Part shown: positions 34,150 to 48,302 of the stretch, in pieces
How the letters are laid out: each line of letters opens with the position of its first letter
How positions within the stretch are numbered: position 1 is the first letter of the stretch
From: Diadema setosum
Taxonomy: Eukaryota; Echinodermata; Echinoidea; Diadematoida; Diadematidae
Length of the DNA stretch: 64,000 nt
Reading direction: 5' to 3'
Assembly (NCBI GenBank): GCA_033980235.1
Contig: CM067059.1
Span: forward strand, 9,741,809 to 9,805,808
Notes under the pieces: generated by a model
What the model saw: the letters and a program-made list of their open reading frames with translations, nothing else
Database searches by the model: none
What the model was told of the DNA's origin: nothing
Program-made: the position numbers and the translations under genes

Positions 34150-34583
34150 TCAGTATCTGCCACCCCCTCTACCTCTACCACCGCCCCTCCCCTTTCCACT
34201 ACCCCGTCTACCATCTCGACCACCCCTCCCTCCACCCCCCTGACCCCCATAACCTCCCTGGCCACCACCATAGCCTCCCTGGCCACCATAGCCTCCTTGC
34301 CCTCCATATCCTTGTCCTCCTCCATACCCTTGTCCTCCTCCGTAGCCTCCTCCTCCACCTCCACCATGTCCACCTCCATAGCCTCCCTGTTGGTTGCCAT
34401 AGCCACCGCCTCCTCCATCATGGTAATTGTTGTGTCCTCTATATCCTCCACCTCCTCCTGAAATCCAGTTTCCTCCACCACCGCCACCCTGGTTCCAGTT
34501 CCCACCCCCTCCTCCGCCCTGGTTCCAGTTTCCTCCTTGGTTCCAGTTCCCTCCTCCTCCTCCTCGTCCACCTCCTGACCAGC
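34150..34583 (-). CDS. FAM98A: FAM98 exon 11 (last coding exon, Gly/Arg-rich tail)
   Basis: The acceptor (CGTCCTCCAG|GCTGG) is at 34584-34585 and the stop TGA at 34150-34152. The 143 residues are almost wholly Gly, Arg, Tyr, Asn, Trp and Gln, with three NWNQGG units, GGYGG/GGQGG repeats and a final RG-rich stretch ending in RY. The frame stays open upstream into the intron, but that part is not coding. A 199-codon plus-strand frame over the same bases is a shadow. Confidence 0.93.
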
Positions 34584-37500
34584 CTGGAGGACGAACAAGA
34601 GATTGTGGGCCGTCACTTTGGAATGATGGGTTGTACATTTGACATTTTGCTCAACTTTATGTTGTTGTTGTTGTTCTCATAGTTTCCGGTTTTTTAAGTT
34701 CTTCTATCATTTAGGTTCTAATTGTCAACAAAATTAAGGACCTGGTCAAAAACTCAACTCCCATTCCATGAATATTATTACATATTATTAGAGGAAATAC
34801 ATACAACAGCTTAATCTACATCACTTAACTGCACTAAGGAGAAGAAGAAGAAGAAGAAAGGAGAAGAAGAATTAGTAGAAGAAAATAATAAAGCAGAAGA
34901 GGAAGAAAAAAGGAGAGGATGAAGAAGAAGAAAAAAACTATATAATAACTCATCATAACCCACTTGATAAGAAAATAAAAAGGAAATCAAAAATTTTGCA
35001 CCCTTCTGAGGCGTAGGCATAAAAATTAATCAAACACATTACTCATGAGTTACATGAAATGTTTCAACAAATTACAACAGCTGATGCTACGATATTCTAT
35101 AAGACATCCTGATATCACAATCCTCCTTCCTCCAAACTGCTTCAATGTAACAGGACTGGGTACTTACCTCCCTGCACCCTGCCACCGCCTCTTCCGCCTG
35201 CAATGACAGGAAACAAAGTAGAACATCACTCAGTGTGATGCTTATTGAAGAATAAACATTACCGTTTCTCTAAACTCTTTCTCAACTCTGTTGTTTCTCT
35301 CCAGTTAGAAGTGATCACATGAATGACCATCAAACATTTATTTGAATTCTGCATATATTTCTCCACCTTAAAGAAGAAATATTCATTGTTGTCATGATTT
35401 TCTATAAAAAAAAAGAAAAATAATTTGCTCGATTACAAAATGGCTTTAGTAGCTTGTCTGAAAACCTACTGTACATAACAAACTATACAGCTGGATATTG
35501 TTGGAAAAGAAAAAGAGAGAATTGAAGATAATTGACAGGAGTTCCACAAGTGGCAATCTGTAAGTCAGCAGGATTTTGCAGGCAAGCTTGTAGCAACCTA
35601 TATCATATACCTCTTACAAAGAACATCCATATTTGGGGCATCAATTTCAGTATTTGGTGTTTTCATGTGCCATGGACCTCAATAAAAGCTTGTATGACAC
35701 CGCCTTGCACATTAAAATACCTCTTTGGGGTGTGTTTCATGGCTCCTCAATACCTAAGCTGCTGAATGTACAGCAAGGGCTGCACACTAACCCATTTTTT
35801 CTACTGGTCCTGTACGACCAGTAGCTACCCAGTTTTCTATTTTTTACTGGTCTATTCCTGGAAAAGTTACTGGTCAGACGGTGATTTTTACTGGTCAGGG
35901 ACCGTCGGACCAGTGCCAGTGTGCAGCATAGTAAAGCCCATGTGTGTTTGGATAGGATTTCAAGTTAGTGATTGCAGAAGCTACCCTGTGCGATCATGTC
36001 GGTCACATCAGGGTGGTCCAATTTTCGGCTTACTGCATAGGATATTGTCAAGCTTGATAGATTTATGACTGCCATGAAAGAGGTTAGTGCACTGTCCATA
36101 CCTCTATGTCCACCTTCCTGTCTCTGCTTGAAAGCTGGCATCTCTGGTGGGGGTGGGGTGGCCTCCTGAGGCCGGCCCCCTCTGTCCGGCACCTGGAAAT
36201 CGCGCAGGGGGTAGAGTCATATGAAGAGATAATGACAATAATGTACTACTGTCATGAAGAATATCAGACATGAAACAGCATAATTATACTCATTTGCACT
36301 AGGAAAGGGAGATAGAGCTCAAATAACCCAATGAAACACAGGAACATTACAGGACATTCTCCACAACAAGAACACACAGAAATCAATGTAATATCACGTA
36401 TTACATCAAATGAGGAACCCAGAGGATGCTAGAGTAGTAAAATAATGCTTTCACATACTGTAAACATCATATATTTTGCAGAGTTTAGATTTTCATAAAT
36501 TGTGAAAGTCTGGTGCTATTCCCAAATCTTACACACAAAAATATTAATCATGATGACCCAACATGCATGCAACATACACTTGTGCATTTGTCTGTCTATT
36601 GCTGCACTCCATGATGGTGATTTTCACCACTCGCAAAATTGTTGGGAAGTCTGGATTAAAAAAAAAAAATTAAAAAAATAAAAAAAATTGACAATTTGCT
36701 AAATATATGGTGTACAAGGTAAATGTTTGAGGTGATGTAGTCTTCTGCATTTACATGTAATTTGAAGGATCTTGCATGATTATGAGAGTGACAACGAAGA
36801 TTTAGGGCAGAAGTAAAACTCTTTATTCAAATGAGACAATTGCTGTGGCTTAAACTACACACACATAAAACCAATAAGAATTCAGTTTCTCACCCTGCCC
36901 ATTATGACTTTGTTGACGGAGGACTGTGTATTCTTCCTCACAGACCCACTGCTTGTCTTCTTCAACTTGGCGAGGTCTGGTGGACGACATGAGAAGAACA
37001 TTTTGTCACTCAAGTTCATTGTTACCAGTGTGCGCTGGACTTGGAATACATTTTCTCCTCGGGTATTTCATCACTTTGGATTTAATGATGCAATATGAGA
37101 GAGAAACTTTTCAACCAGTCTATCATTTCTTTTATGTTGATAGAATCTTCATCAGATCAGATGCCATGGATTCCCATACCAATCTCATCATTTTACATCT
37201 GAATAATACATTATGATGAATTTGAGTTAACTCCAATCTTGTTATGTTCAGATATTGGCAATTAAAGACATTATTTAACCATTTGCAGATAAAACCAAAA
37301 CCGAGCTTTAACAACGCATGTAAAAATTTGAATCAGTATGATCAACTGGTCAGTATTGTTAAATAAACAAAATGTGAACAATAGTTATGTTAAAAATGTT
37401 TCTAGACTGAACCATCTACAGTTAGGGTTTAGTGGGGAAAATAGTAATATCTCCTTTATTTTAGGCTTTATTACGAAATTTTTACATGTGATACGACTGA

Positions 37501-40500
37501 CCTACAGATATGCATCAAATGTGATATCTCGAACACTTTTTAAATCACTGCTCCCAATGGTAAGCAGTACCTTTAATGCTGCTTAAAAAAAAACCTAAAA
37601 ATACTAAGAAAGTATGGAATCTTTTTAATCGTTTCTGATCAAACTCTTCATATAGAGACGGAGGTACATGGTACATATCATGGTACTTCTCAATCATACT
37701 ATGATATTTGACAAAGATTGAGGGAAATACAGTAAAAAAAAAAATAAAAAAAACAAAGTGCACTCTCTTCATCACAATCTTGCTATAACATGCATACTGG
37801 AATAGTCAGATGTTCCTCTTGACATTATTCTTCCTTTCATGAAGATAATGCAGAAGTGGTAGAATCTTAGTAAACTGACCTTCTCTGGCAGTCATCATGC
37901 TGGCAATAGTGACCGTGCTCTCTGACGTCAACTCTTTCCTGCGCCTTCTGTACTCCGTGGAGAAGCTGTCCTGCTTGCTCTGTTCAACAAAAGACAATCA
38001 AGAAACACATCAAAGAATGTGAAGTGCATAACCATGGCAAACTACGGTTTCGAAGAGAACAGGGCTGTAATAATTGACCAAACAATTGAATTTTTGCTTT
38101 TCTTGTGTATCAACTCATGTTCTCGTCATATGCGGTTGCAACCATTGTCACAATTTGGGGACAAAATGTGACTCTTGATTCCATATGTTTCATATCCTTT
38201 TTTCTGAGTTTGATGACATTTCCACCCCTCTGTTTGTCTAATTGACTGCATTGATTAGAGTCAAGCTGAATGTGGAATAGCACTACCATCTAATCTATTG
38301 AGAACAGATATAAAAGCAAGAGACCTAAGAGACATAATGAACAAGAGAAAGAGGTAGAAGAAAGAGATATCAAAAAGATCACTGTGAGTAGTCTTTTTTG
38401 GCAAGTGATAGGTACCTACTGCAAAATCTTTTGGCACACAGCACCATGGATGTGTATATGCATTGTGATTGCTAAAAAAAGAAGAAATGTTCTTCTATGG
38501 TGTGTCCACTTGCCTTGACCCTGTCTGACCAGCCGAATGACTGGACGGTGACATCCAACCGCTTCAGCAACATCTGACGCCTGATGCTGTATTCTCTTCT
38601 CATTTGCTCATTGATAGAATCCAGGAGTTTCTGTGTGAAGATAATAATGAAGCAATGCACACAAAATATGCAATTTATATGATGTGGAGAATAATGGTGT
38701 TTTTTTGTGTGTTTTTTTTTTTTTTTTAACCCGTTTAGGACGTGTCCCGAGTATACTCGGGCTGACGTTTTCCAGGCTGTGGACTGGTCCCGAGTATACT
38801 CGGGCTGAGAGAGTGAAATGAACACGCATTTTTAAACTTAGAATTTCACCAACAATACGATGCCTATGCTGAAAATGATTTATATTTTGTGGGACTACAT
38901 ACATCAAAGTTACCATCTGTGAACATTTTGTGATGATTGGTCATACCTTATGTCTATAAACAAGCAAAATATTGACAAACATGAGTGCAATTTTCACGAC
39001 ATTCAGACCTTCGCAACGGTCGGGAAACTGACCAATGACGAGCGACCAGCCGCACGCTTTGGCGATCTCATTTGCATCGGTATGCAAATTGTCACACTCA
39101 AGTGAAAAGCGTGCGTGCGGCGGTCAAGACCGTTGCGTGCACGCACCTACCTTATTAGCATTGTAGCATACTACTTCGTGTTATATCAGTAATGCAATGT
39201 CGTACTTACGGATTTTCTACGAAAGCCATCTCGGCATGGCAACCTGCTTACAATTATTGGCATGAAATGTTGGCCTTCTTCTTCCGCTGCCGAGTCCTGG
39301 GATTTACCAAAACTCGGCGAATTAAATAAATTGAGTAAATCTTTTGTGTGTCCCTGCATGCATGTGATGTGTGTGAATGTTTTTGTGTCTGTTTGTTATC
39401 ATGACAGCGATGTTACTTGTAGTTGTTTGAAGAGTTTTACCGTCATGAATAATATTCTGATTATGTTATAAAATCGTTTAAAGAAAAAAGAAACCACTTG
39501 GCAAGAACAAACCGAGTAGGAGATGTACTGCATACAAACAACGCAGTCGATTGTGCTACTTCATCGAAGTCGTAAATTCATCATGGCGTAACACAGCGTC
39601 GCATGTGCACGTGTTATGGGCGAGAATATTTTAAATAAACCAGCTGGCAAGAGTATCATGTTATTTATGAATAGACAGGATGCAGATACAAAAACACTCC
39701 TAGATAGACCCTCTCGTAGATGCAACCTAAAAGGGCAGGGGATTATGAGCATAATAGAGAAGGTCAAAGGTCGATTACTGCCAGTCTTATTTCGTTTCTG
39801 TACCGGTCCATATAGAATGGATGTTAGCGATGTGCTTCGTATGTAAATGTAACCATTACTTTATGGTTGTTGGGAATTGAATGTGCAAGTTCTCATGTGC
39901 ATGTTCCAAATATTAATTTATTATAGAAATTAAAGTGCAACAACGAAGTTTTCTCTCATACGTTTGTAGCATTTGCGAGAAATTGTCTATGAAAAAAAAA
40001 AAAAAAAAACCCGATCGGCATTTGGGATTTGCAGCAGTTCAAAAAAGTATATTAGATACAATTATATCCCATATTACGTTCATAGTGACAATGGTGATTT
40101 CGACTGTTTAGTCTATATTTCTATTTTTTGTATGAATTCTTTATAATATGCTTATTTTCGGATGCAGTCGCTATATAAATTATTTAAACGTTTAGAAATC
40201 TGGGGTTTTAGTCCATTTCTTTCGTAAGTTCATAAGTCAAAATGATTTTGCTATCATTGAGTTGCAAGGATTTCAGCCAAACGCCACTGGTTGTACAATC
40301 CATTTCCAGTCAATCGGATATGACAACTCATGCCGAAAAAAAAAATTCATTCAAATTACACTGTAGCAGAAAACGCTACAAATTTGCGGAGCGGTCATTC
40401 AATTCTGCGAAAGACGGAGATGTGATTATGGAACGCTTCAATTGTAGCACTCACTTTTTGGGAGTAAGGTATTTCGAGCAATAAAAGTACGAAATGCTCT

Positions 40501-42039
40501 TCTCTTATTTTGATGTAATTAAAGGGAAGATAAACCCCAAGAGCAATGTGGATTGAGTGAAAGCAGCAACATTAGTAGAACACATCAGTGAAAGTTTGAA
40601 GAAAATCGGACAATCGATGCAAAAGTTATGAATTTTTAAAGTTTTGGTGATGGAACCGCTGGATGAGGAGACTACTTGAGGTTATGACGTATGAGTGGAC
40701 AACAATACCAAGAAAACATAAAGAAAATTCTACAAAAATCAATTTTTCATGAAAATTACAAATTCCATAAACTTGATATTGACATATGTTCAGGGTAGCA
40801 ATTATTCCCCCTGCTTTCTGAAAGAGGTTGGTCCATTGCTCTTTCATAATTCTAGAAAAGTGAATTTTTGTTGAATTTCCTTTATATTTTCTTTGTATTG
40901 TTGTCCACTCATACGTCATATCCTCTAGTAGTCTCCTCATCCAGCGGTTCCAACACCAAAACTTTAAAAATTCATAACTTTTGCATCGATTGTTCCATTT
41001 TCCTCAAACTTTCACTGATGTGTTCTACTAATGTTGCTGCTTTCACTCAATCCACATTGCTCTTTGGGTTTACCTTCCCTTTAATGTTTTAATGCTATCA
41101 CCAAAGTGGTTTAAGCTCTTATTGTGCATGTGTCTTCTCTCTATCTATACCTCTGCATTTAGGTACATACTTTCAATCGAATTAAAGACTTTATGAGATC
41201 GCGTTGCAGCAGTTTCATATTCATAAACGATTGCAGCAAATGCTCGTTTGCTTTATGCATTATGCACATTGAATGAGAAAAGTACTTTATTTTCCGTCTT
41301 TTATCGGGGGATGATTGGTATACACAATGAAATAAATATTAATTTACACTCTTGACAGAAGAGAAGATCATTTCAGGGGAATTAGCCCTCTGCTATGAGA
41401 GATCGAAGAATGTCGGGAGAAATGGTGTAATTTCAACAAACATGTTGTCTTTTCCTTATTTTTTGAAGTGATGTAACGATGTTAGGCCTTCAAGCCTGTG
41501 TGGCATGTGCTCACCATTCTTCCATGGTCATGACGACTTCTTCAGCTTCCAGGTGGCCTAAATTGAATGAACTTTTCCGACGAACTCGGAAATGCTACCT
41601 GCGACTCTGTTTGAAAAAAAAAAAATCTCTCACATAGAGACGAATGTGAGTTCTCGATTGGCATTCTAAATTGAAGTGTGTTCATGCTACATTTTTGAAG
41701 TGATAGGATATATAGTGAAAGGAAAACAAAGCTGAATGATCATCTTCATGGAACTATATTTTTTGTTACCGATTATGAATTAATACCTAACTATGGATTG
41801 AAAGACAAGCATACGCAAAAAACGACTGCAAAATCTTTGCATAATGCACCATTTTGTAAACTCAAGTTTGCCATTTTGCTTTTCCTTTATGATACATTAT
41901 TTGCTTCGATTAGTGCTCCTTCATTCTATCTCATTCATCACTTTCCTTTCCAGCTATCCACTACATTCCCGTCTAAAAACGTATAGATTGGTTATTATCA
42001 TTGATGGTGGCGGTCACTTCTCCAATATATTTTGCCCGT

Positions 42040-42080
<41 letters not shown>

Positions 42081-45000
42081 ATAATATATATATAATCTAA
42101 AAAGATATTACCATAACACAGACAGGCAAACCTAGCCGTGTGTAACATTACATATCGATTACAAAAGTGTGATCGGATTACCATCCACCAAACAAAATTT
42201 AGAAGACCACCATATTTCTCCCCCCCCCCTCTTTCCATCTCTCTCTCTCTCTCTCTTTCCCGTAATCCAATTCTTCATTATCATCTACAAATGTGTGAAT
42301 TGAATATTATCATTGATGGTGACGATCACTTCTCGAAGATATTTTGCCTGTATTATGAATATATATATATACAATCTAAAAAGATGTTACCATAACACAT
42401 ATTTTATAGGCAAACCAAGCTGTGTATAATATTACATTTCGTTTGCAAAAGAGTGTTCGGATTACATCCATCAAACATAATCCTCTATTAGAAGACCAGC
42501 CCATTTTTTTTTTCTCTCTCTATCTCTCAATCTTTCTTCTTATCGCATAGACTCCAATGTTTCGCCTGAAGTCCGGAAGACCTCAAAAATGTTATATCAA
42601 ATATACATATTCATCAAAACAATCAGCTTTCCTGTTAGTGATTACTTTTTATCATATGATGAATAATTTATGTCTTATCACTTTGTGAAATCTTATCACA
42701 TGTGATTCGTAATGAGCAATATCTTCCCCGCAGTACGATAGAGTTATAAGTCAATCGTAAGATTGCACTAGTGAAATTGGCAGCATTTAAACCCCAACAG
42801 TAAAATCACAAATGCGCTCGTTGATATCTTTTATTTATCCCAGGGAAACCTAAGTTATATCTGTAGGCAGTCATGATGGATAATTTCAGAAAGCAAACTT
42901 CTTTATACACACAAACTTCAGTGTGGATGGCAGGTACCGCAAGAGCATGGATTTTCAGATTTAGTCATCATTAGTTGTCAAAAACAGCCAGAAATATGCA
43001 GTGATTTATTTGAATATTGAAGATCCCATCATGCTCTTGTCAAAAATTATGAAAAAAAAAAATAATTGCTGAAACAAAACCAAGAAACAAACTCAAATGA
43101 AAAATTGGTCTGCAAAACTCAACTTTGATGATGCTTGAAGTTTTTTTTCTGTCATACTTATGAATGACAGCCTGATTATGCTATAAGATCGTTCAAAAAA
43201 TCTACTTGGCCAACGAACCAAATAGAGGATTTACTGTATAATATTCATACAACGCAAGAGCCGATATTGTCACTATGGGGTCCTATATATTCATCATGGT
43301 AAATCACAGCCTAACATAATTATGTGCGTGTTTTAGGCAAGAATACTTTGAGTAGACCAGGTGGCCAGAGTATCAGGTTACATTGTACCTCCTTGAATAG
43401 ACAGGATGTTGATACAAAAACATTCCTAAGATGCACTCGTAGACGCCATCTGAAAAGTCGGGGATTATGAGCATAATAGAGAAGTTCAAAGGCCGATTAC
43501 AGTCAGTCTCTTTTTTCTGCACCGGTCCATAGAATGCATTATAGTGATGTGCTTCGTATGTATTACGTAACCACTTTTACGGACCCCAATGATTTTATGG
43601 TTGTTGGGAAGCGAATGTGCAAGTTCTCATGTGGTTGTACCCAACATATATGTATAGAATTTAAACTTCGACAACGAAATACGCTGCAATAAAGCGAGTA
43701 AACAAGACATGGCATTTTTTTTCTCTCATACGCTTAGCATTCGCCAAAAAAAAATTGTAGATATAATTATGATGTTCGGTATTTGATGTTTGCAGCATTT
43801 CAAAGAAGCAGTCAAAATAAAATAATATCCCATATTTCGATGATACCGACGATGGTGATGTCGACTGTTTAGTCTTTTTTTGTTCTAGTTCTGTATGAAT
43901 TCCTCATAATATGCTAATATTCGGCTATAGTCGCTCTGTCAATTACTTATACATTTAGAAGTCTGAGGTGTTTTCAGTCCACTTCTTTCGTAAGTTCACG
44001 AGTCAATTTTTTTTTTTTCGATCATTGAGTTCAATCCATTTATAATCAATCAAATATGACAACTTATACCAAAAAAAAAAAATTCTTTGTAGAAAGCGCT
44101 CCAAATTTGCGAAGTGGTGATTCAATTTTGCGAGAGACGGAGATGTGATAACCACATCGCTCCAATTGAACACTTTGTTTAGGAGCAAGGTATTTCGGGC
44201 AATAAAAACATGAAATTAATGTTCTTGTCTTATCTCATGTTTATCGATGTAATCATTTTTTTTTCATGTTGCTATTGAAGTAATGTATGCACTTATCGTG
44301 CCTGTGTATTTTTTTTTTATGTCTACGTATATCTCTGCATTTAGGTATGCCTACATTCATTCATTCCATAGACTTCGTGAAATCGCATTGAAGCATTTTC
44401 ATATTCATAAACGATTGCAGCAAATGCTCGTTTCCTTTATACATTATGCTTATTGAATGAGATTGTTAGTACTTCATTTTTGTTTTTATCTTTTATCGGG
44501 GGATGACTGGTATACACAATAAAAAAAATATTGATTTACACTCATGACATAAGAGAAGATCGTTTCAGCAAAATTAGCCGTCTGTTATGAGATATCAAAG
44601 AATGCCGGGAGAAATGTCGTTTATTTCAACAAAAACATCGTCTTTTCCTTATTTTCTGAAGTGATGTAATAATTTAGGCCTTCAAGCCTGTGTGGCTTGT
44701 GCTTGCCATGCTTCCATGATCATGTCGGCTTCTTCTACAGCTGCCGGATGGCAAACCTTTTTTGTTGCTAAATTGAATGAATTTCTCCGTCGAACTCGGG
44801 AATGCTCACCTGCGACCCTGTTTGAAAAGACGCTCTCTCATATTGAGACGAATTTGAATTCTCAATGGACATTCTAATTTGAATTGTGTTAAGGCTACGT
44901 AATTTGAAGTGATAGGATATAGTGAAAGGAAACTGAGATTGAATGAACATCTTCATTGCGCGATCTTTTTTTTAGGTGATTTTGAATTACCTAACTGTGA

Positions 45001-45518
45001 AATTAGAAGACAAACGTACATACACACACACACACACAAATGGCTGCAAAATCTTTGCATAATGTTGAACCATTTTGAACACTCGAATATGCCGTTTTGC
45101 TCTTCCTTTGTAATACATTTGCCTCGATTAGTGCTGCTTCGATTTATCTTATTGCATCTCATTACTTTCCTTTCCAGCTATCCACTTCTTCATTCCCATC
45201 ATCTACAATTAATCGTTTAGATTGAATATCCCCATTGATGGTGGCGATCACCTTTCCAAGAAACTTTGCCCGTATTATTATATATAATCTCATAAGATAT
45301 CACCATAACACAGATTATAGGCAAACCTAGCCGTGTGTAATATTTCATTTCGTTTGCAAAAGTGTGTTCAGATTACCGTAGAAGACCAGCCTATTTTTTA
45401 TCTCTTTATCTCTCAATCTTTCTTCTTATCGCATAGACTCCGATGTTTCGTTTGCAGACCGGAAGACCTCATAAATGCTCCATCAACTGACTTGAATAGG
45501 TGTTATGTATATATATAT

Positions 45519-45600
<82 letters not shown>

Positions 45601-48251
45601 CAATAATCTATCCCGTTTGCTGATGATTATCATATCACTGTGTGACATTTAATTTCAAGTGATGTGCAGTGAACAATACCTTCCCGCAATTACGGTAGAG
45701 TTTTGTAAGGGAATCATGATTGCACATAAAATTTGCAACATAAAACCCGACAGTAAACTTATAAATGCGCTCGTTGATCTCCTTTATTCATCTCATGGAA
45801 ACCTAAGTCATATAATTATGGTCGAAATCTGGAGGCAGTCATTTATACAAAAATTCATGGAGTTCGCAGGTTTAGTCAGCATTAGCTGTCAAAGATTGCA
45901 AGAAAGATGCAACGATTTATCTGAATATTGAACATCCCATCAGGCTCTTGTCAACATTATGAAAATTGTTGAAACAAAACCAAGAAACAAACTCAAATGG
46001 AAGATTGGTTTGAGAAACTCAACTTCGATGTTGCTTGAAGCTTTTTTTCTCTCTCTCTCATACTTATGAATGACAGCGTGATTATGTTATAAGATCGTTC
46101 AAAGAATCTACTCGGCCAACGAACCAAATAGAGGATATACTGTATAATAGTCATCATTTTCATACAATGCAAGAGCCGATATTGCCACTATGGGGTCTTA
46201 CAATTATATTCATCATGGTGAAACACAGCGTAACATGTGCGCGTGTTATAGGCAAGAACACTTTGAATAGACCAGGTGGCCAGAGTATATCAGGTTATTG
46301 TACCTCCTTGAATAGACAGGATGTTGATGCAAAAACATTCCTAAGACGCACTCGTATAGACGCCATCTGAAAAGTCGGGGATTATGAGCATAATAGAGAA
46401 GTTCAAAGACCGATTACAGACAGTCTCTTTATTCTGCACCGGTCCATAGAATGCATTATAATGATGTGCTTCGTATGTATGACGTAACCGCTTTTACGGA
46501 CCCCAATGATTTTATCGTTGTTGGGAATCCAATGTGCAAGTTCTCATGTACTTGTTACGAACGTGTATTACAGAATTTAAACTTCGACAATGACATACGC
46601 TGCAATAAAGCGAGAAACAAGACATACGGCAGAAGTTGTCTTTTTTTTCTCTCTCTCTCTCTCTCTCTCTCATACCCTTAGAATTCACAAATAAAAATTA
46701 TGATGTTCAGTATTTGATGTTTGCAGCATTTCAAAGAGGCAGTCAAAATAAAATTACATCCCATATTACGACGATACCGACAATGGTGATGTCGACTGTT
46801 TAGTCTTTTTTGGTTCTAGTTTTGTATGAATTCTTCATAATATGCTAATTTTCGGCTATAGTCGCTCTGTCAATTATTTATACGTTTAGAAGTCTGGGTT
46901 TTTCAGTCCATCTCTTTCGGAAGTTCACAAGTCAAATGATTTCGCGATCATTGAGTTATAATGGTTTTAGCAACACACTACCGTTTTGTAGCTCAATCGA
47001 TTTATAATCAGTAGAATATGGTAACTCATGCCTAAAAAAAAAAAAAAAAAACTTTTTTATGTAAATTTGTAGAAAGCACTCCAAATTTGCGAAGTGATGA
47101 TTCAGTTTTGCGAGAGACGGAGATGTGATAACCCGTCGCTTCAATTGAACACTCTACTTTGTTTAGGAGCAAGGAATTTCGAGCAATAAAAGCATGAAAT
47201 GTTCTTGTCCATCTCATATATTGATGTGATCAAATGTTTTCATGCTGCTATTGAAGTGGTTTATGCACTTATCGTGGCTGCGTATTTTTTTATAATAATT
47301 GCATTATACATCTCTGTATTTAGGTAGACCTACTTGCATTCATTCCTTTAGACTTCGTGAAATCGCATTGATGAATTTTCATATTCATAAACGATTGCAG
47401 CAAATGCTCGTTTCCTTTATACATTATGCTTATTGAATGAGAATAGTACTTCATTTTCTGTCTTTTATCGGGCGATGACTGGTATACACAATAAAACAAA
47501 ATAATATTGATTTACACTCATGACATAAGAGAAGATCATTTCAGCAAAATTAACCGTCTGTTATGAGAGATCGAAGAATGTCGGGAGAAATGTCGTTTAT
47601 TTCAACAAACATATCATCTTTTCGTTATTTCCTGAAGTGATGTAATGATTTTAGACCTTCAAGCTTGTGTGACATGTGCTCGCCGTTCTCCCATGGTCAT
47701 GTCGTCTTCTTCTATCAGCTGCCGGGTGGTCAACCTTTTTGTTTCTAATATGAATGAACTTCTCCGACGAACTCGGAAATGCTCACCTCCGACCCTGTCT
47801 GAAAAGACGCTCTCTCACATTGATGCGAATCTGAATTCTCGATGGGAATTCTAATTTGAATTGTGCTAATGCTACATTTTTTGAAGTGATAGGACATAGT
47901 GAAAGGCAAACGAGGTTGAATGAACATCTTCATGGCGCTATCTTTTTTTTTCTTTTTTTTGTTGGCTATTTTGAATTACGTAACTACGAAATTGGAAGGC
48001 AAACGTACACAAAAAATGACTGCAAAATCTTTGCATAATGTTGTACCCTTTTGCCCTTTTTTGGCGTTTTGCTCTTCCTTTGTAATAAATTTGTCTCAAT
48101 TAGTGCTGCTTCATTAAATTTTTATCTCATTACATCTCATCACTTTCCTTTCCATCTATCCCCTTCTTCATTCCCATATACAAACGTGTTAGATTGAATA
48201 TTATCATTGATGGTGATGATCTCTTCTCCAAGATACTCTGCCCATAAAATT

Positions 48252-48302
<51 letters not shown>

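Noticed and set aside
34150..34638. 162-codon minus-strand ORF starting upstream of FAM98 exon 11
   Set aside because: Its first 18 codons are intron read-through. The splice acceptor at 34584-34585 and the phase with exon 10 place the coding start at 34583.
34083..34682. 199-codon plus-strand ORF rich in Pro, His and Leu
   Set aside because: It is the antisense shadow of the Gly/Arg-rich last exon of FAM98; repetitive GGN codons keep the other frames open.
44692..47854. Similar 61- and 69-codon ORFs in tandem copies 2 and 3 (a NEFLRRTRECSPATL-type peptide)
   Set aside because: By hand comparison of about 35 shared codons I counted about nine amino-acid changes against three silent ones, and copy 1 is disrupted. 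This is not the pattern of a conserved protein.
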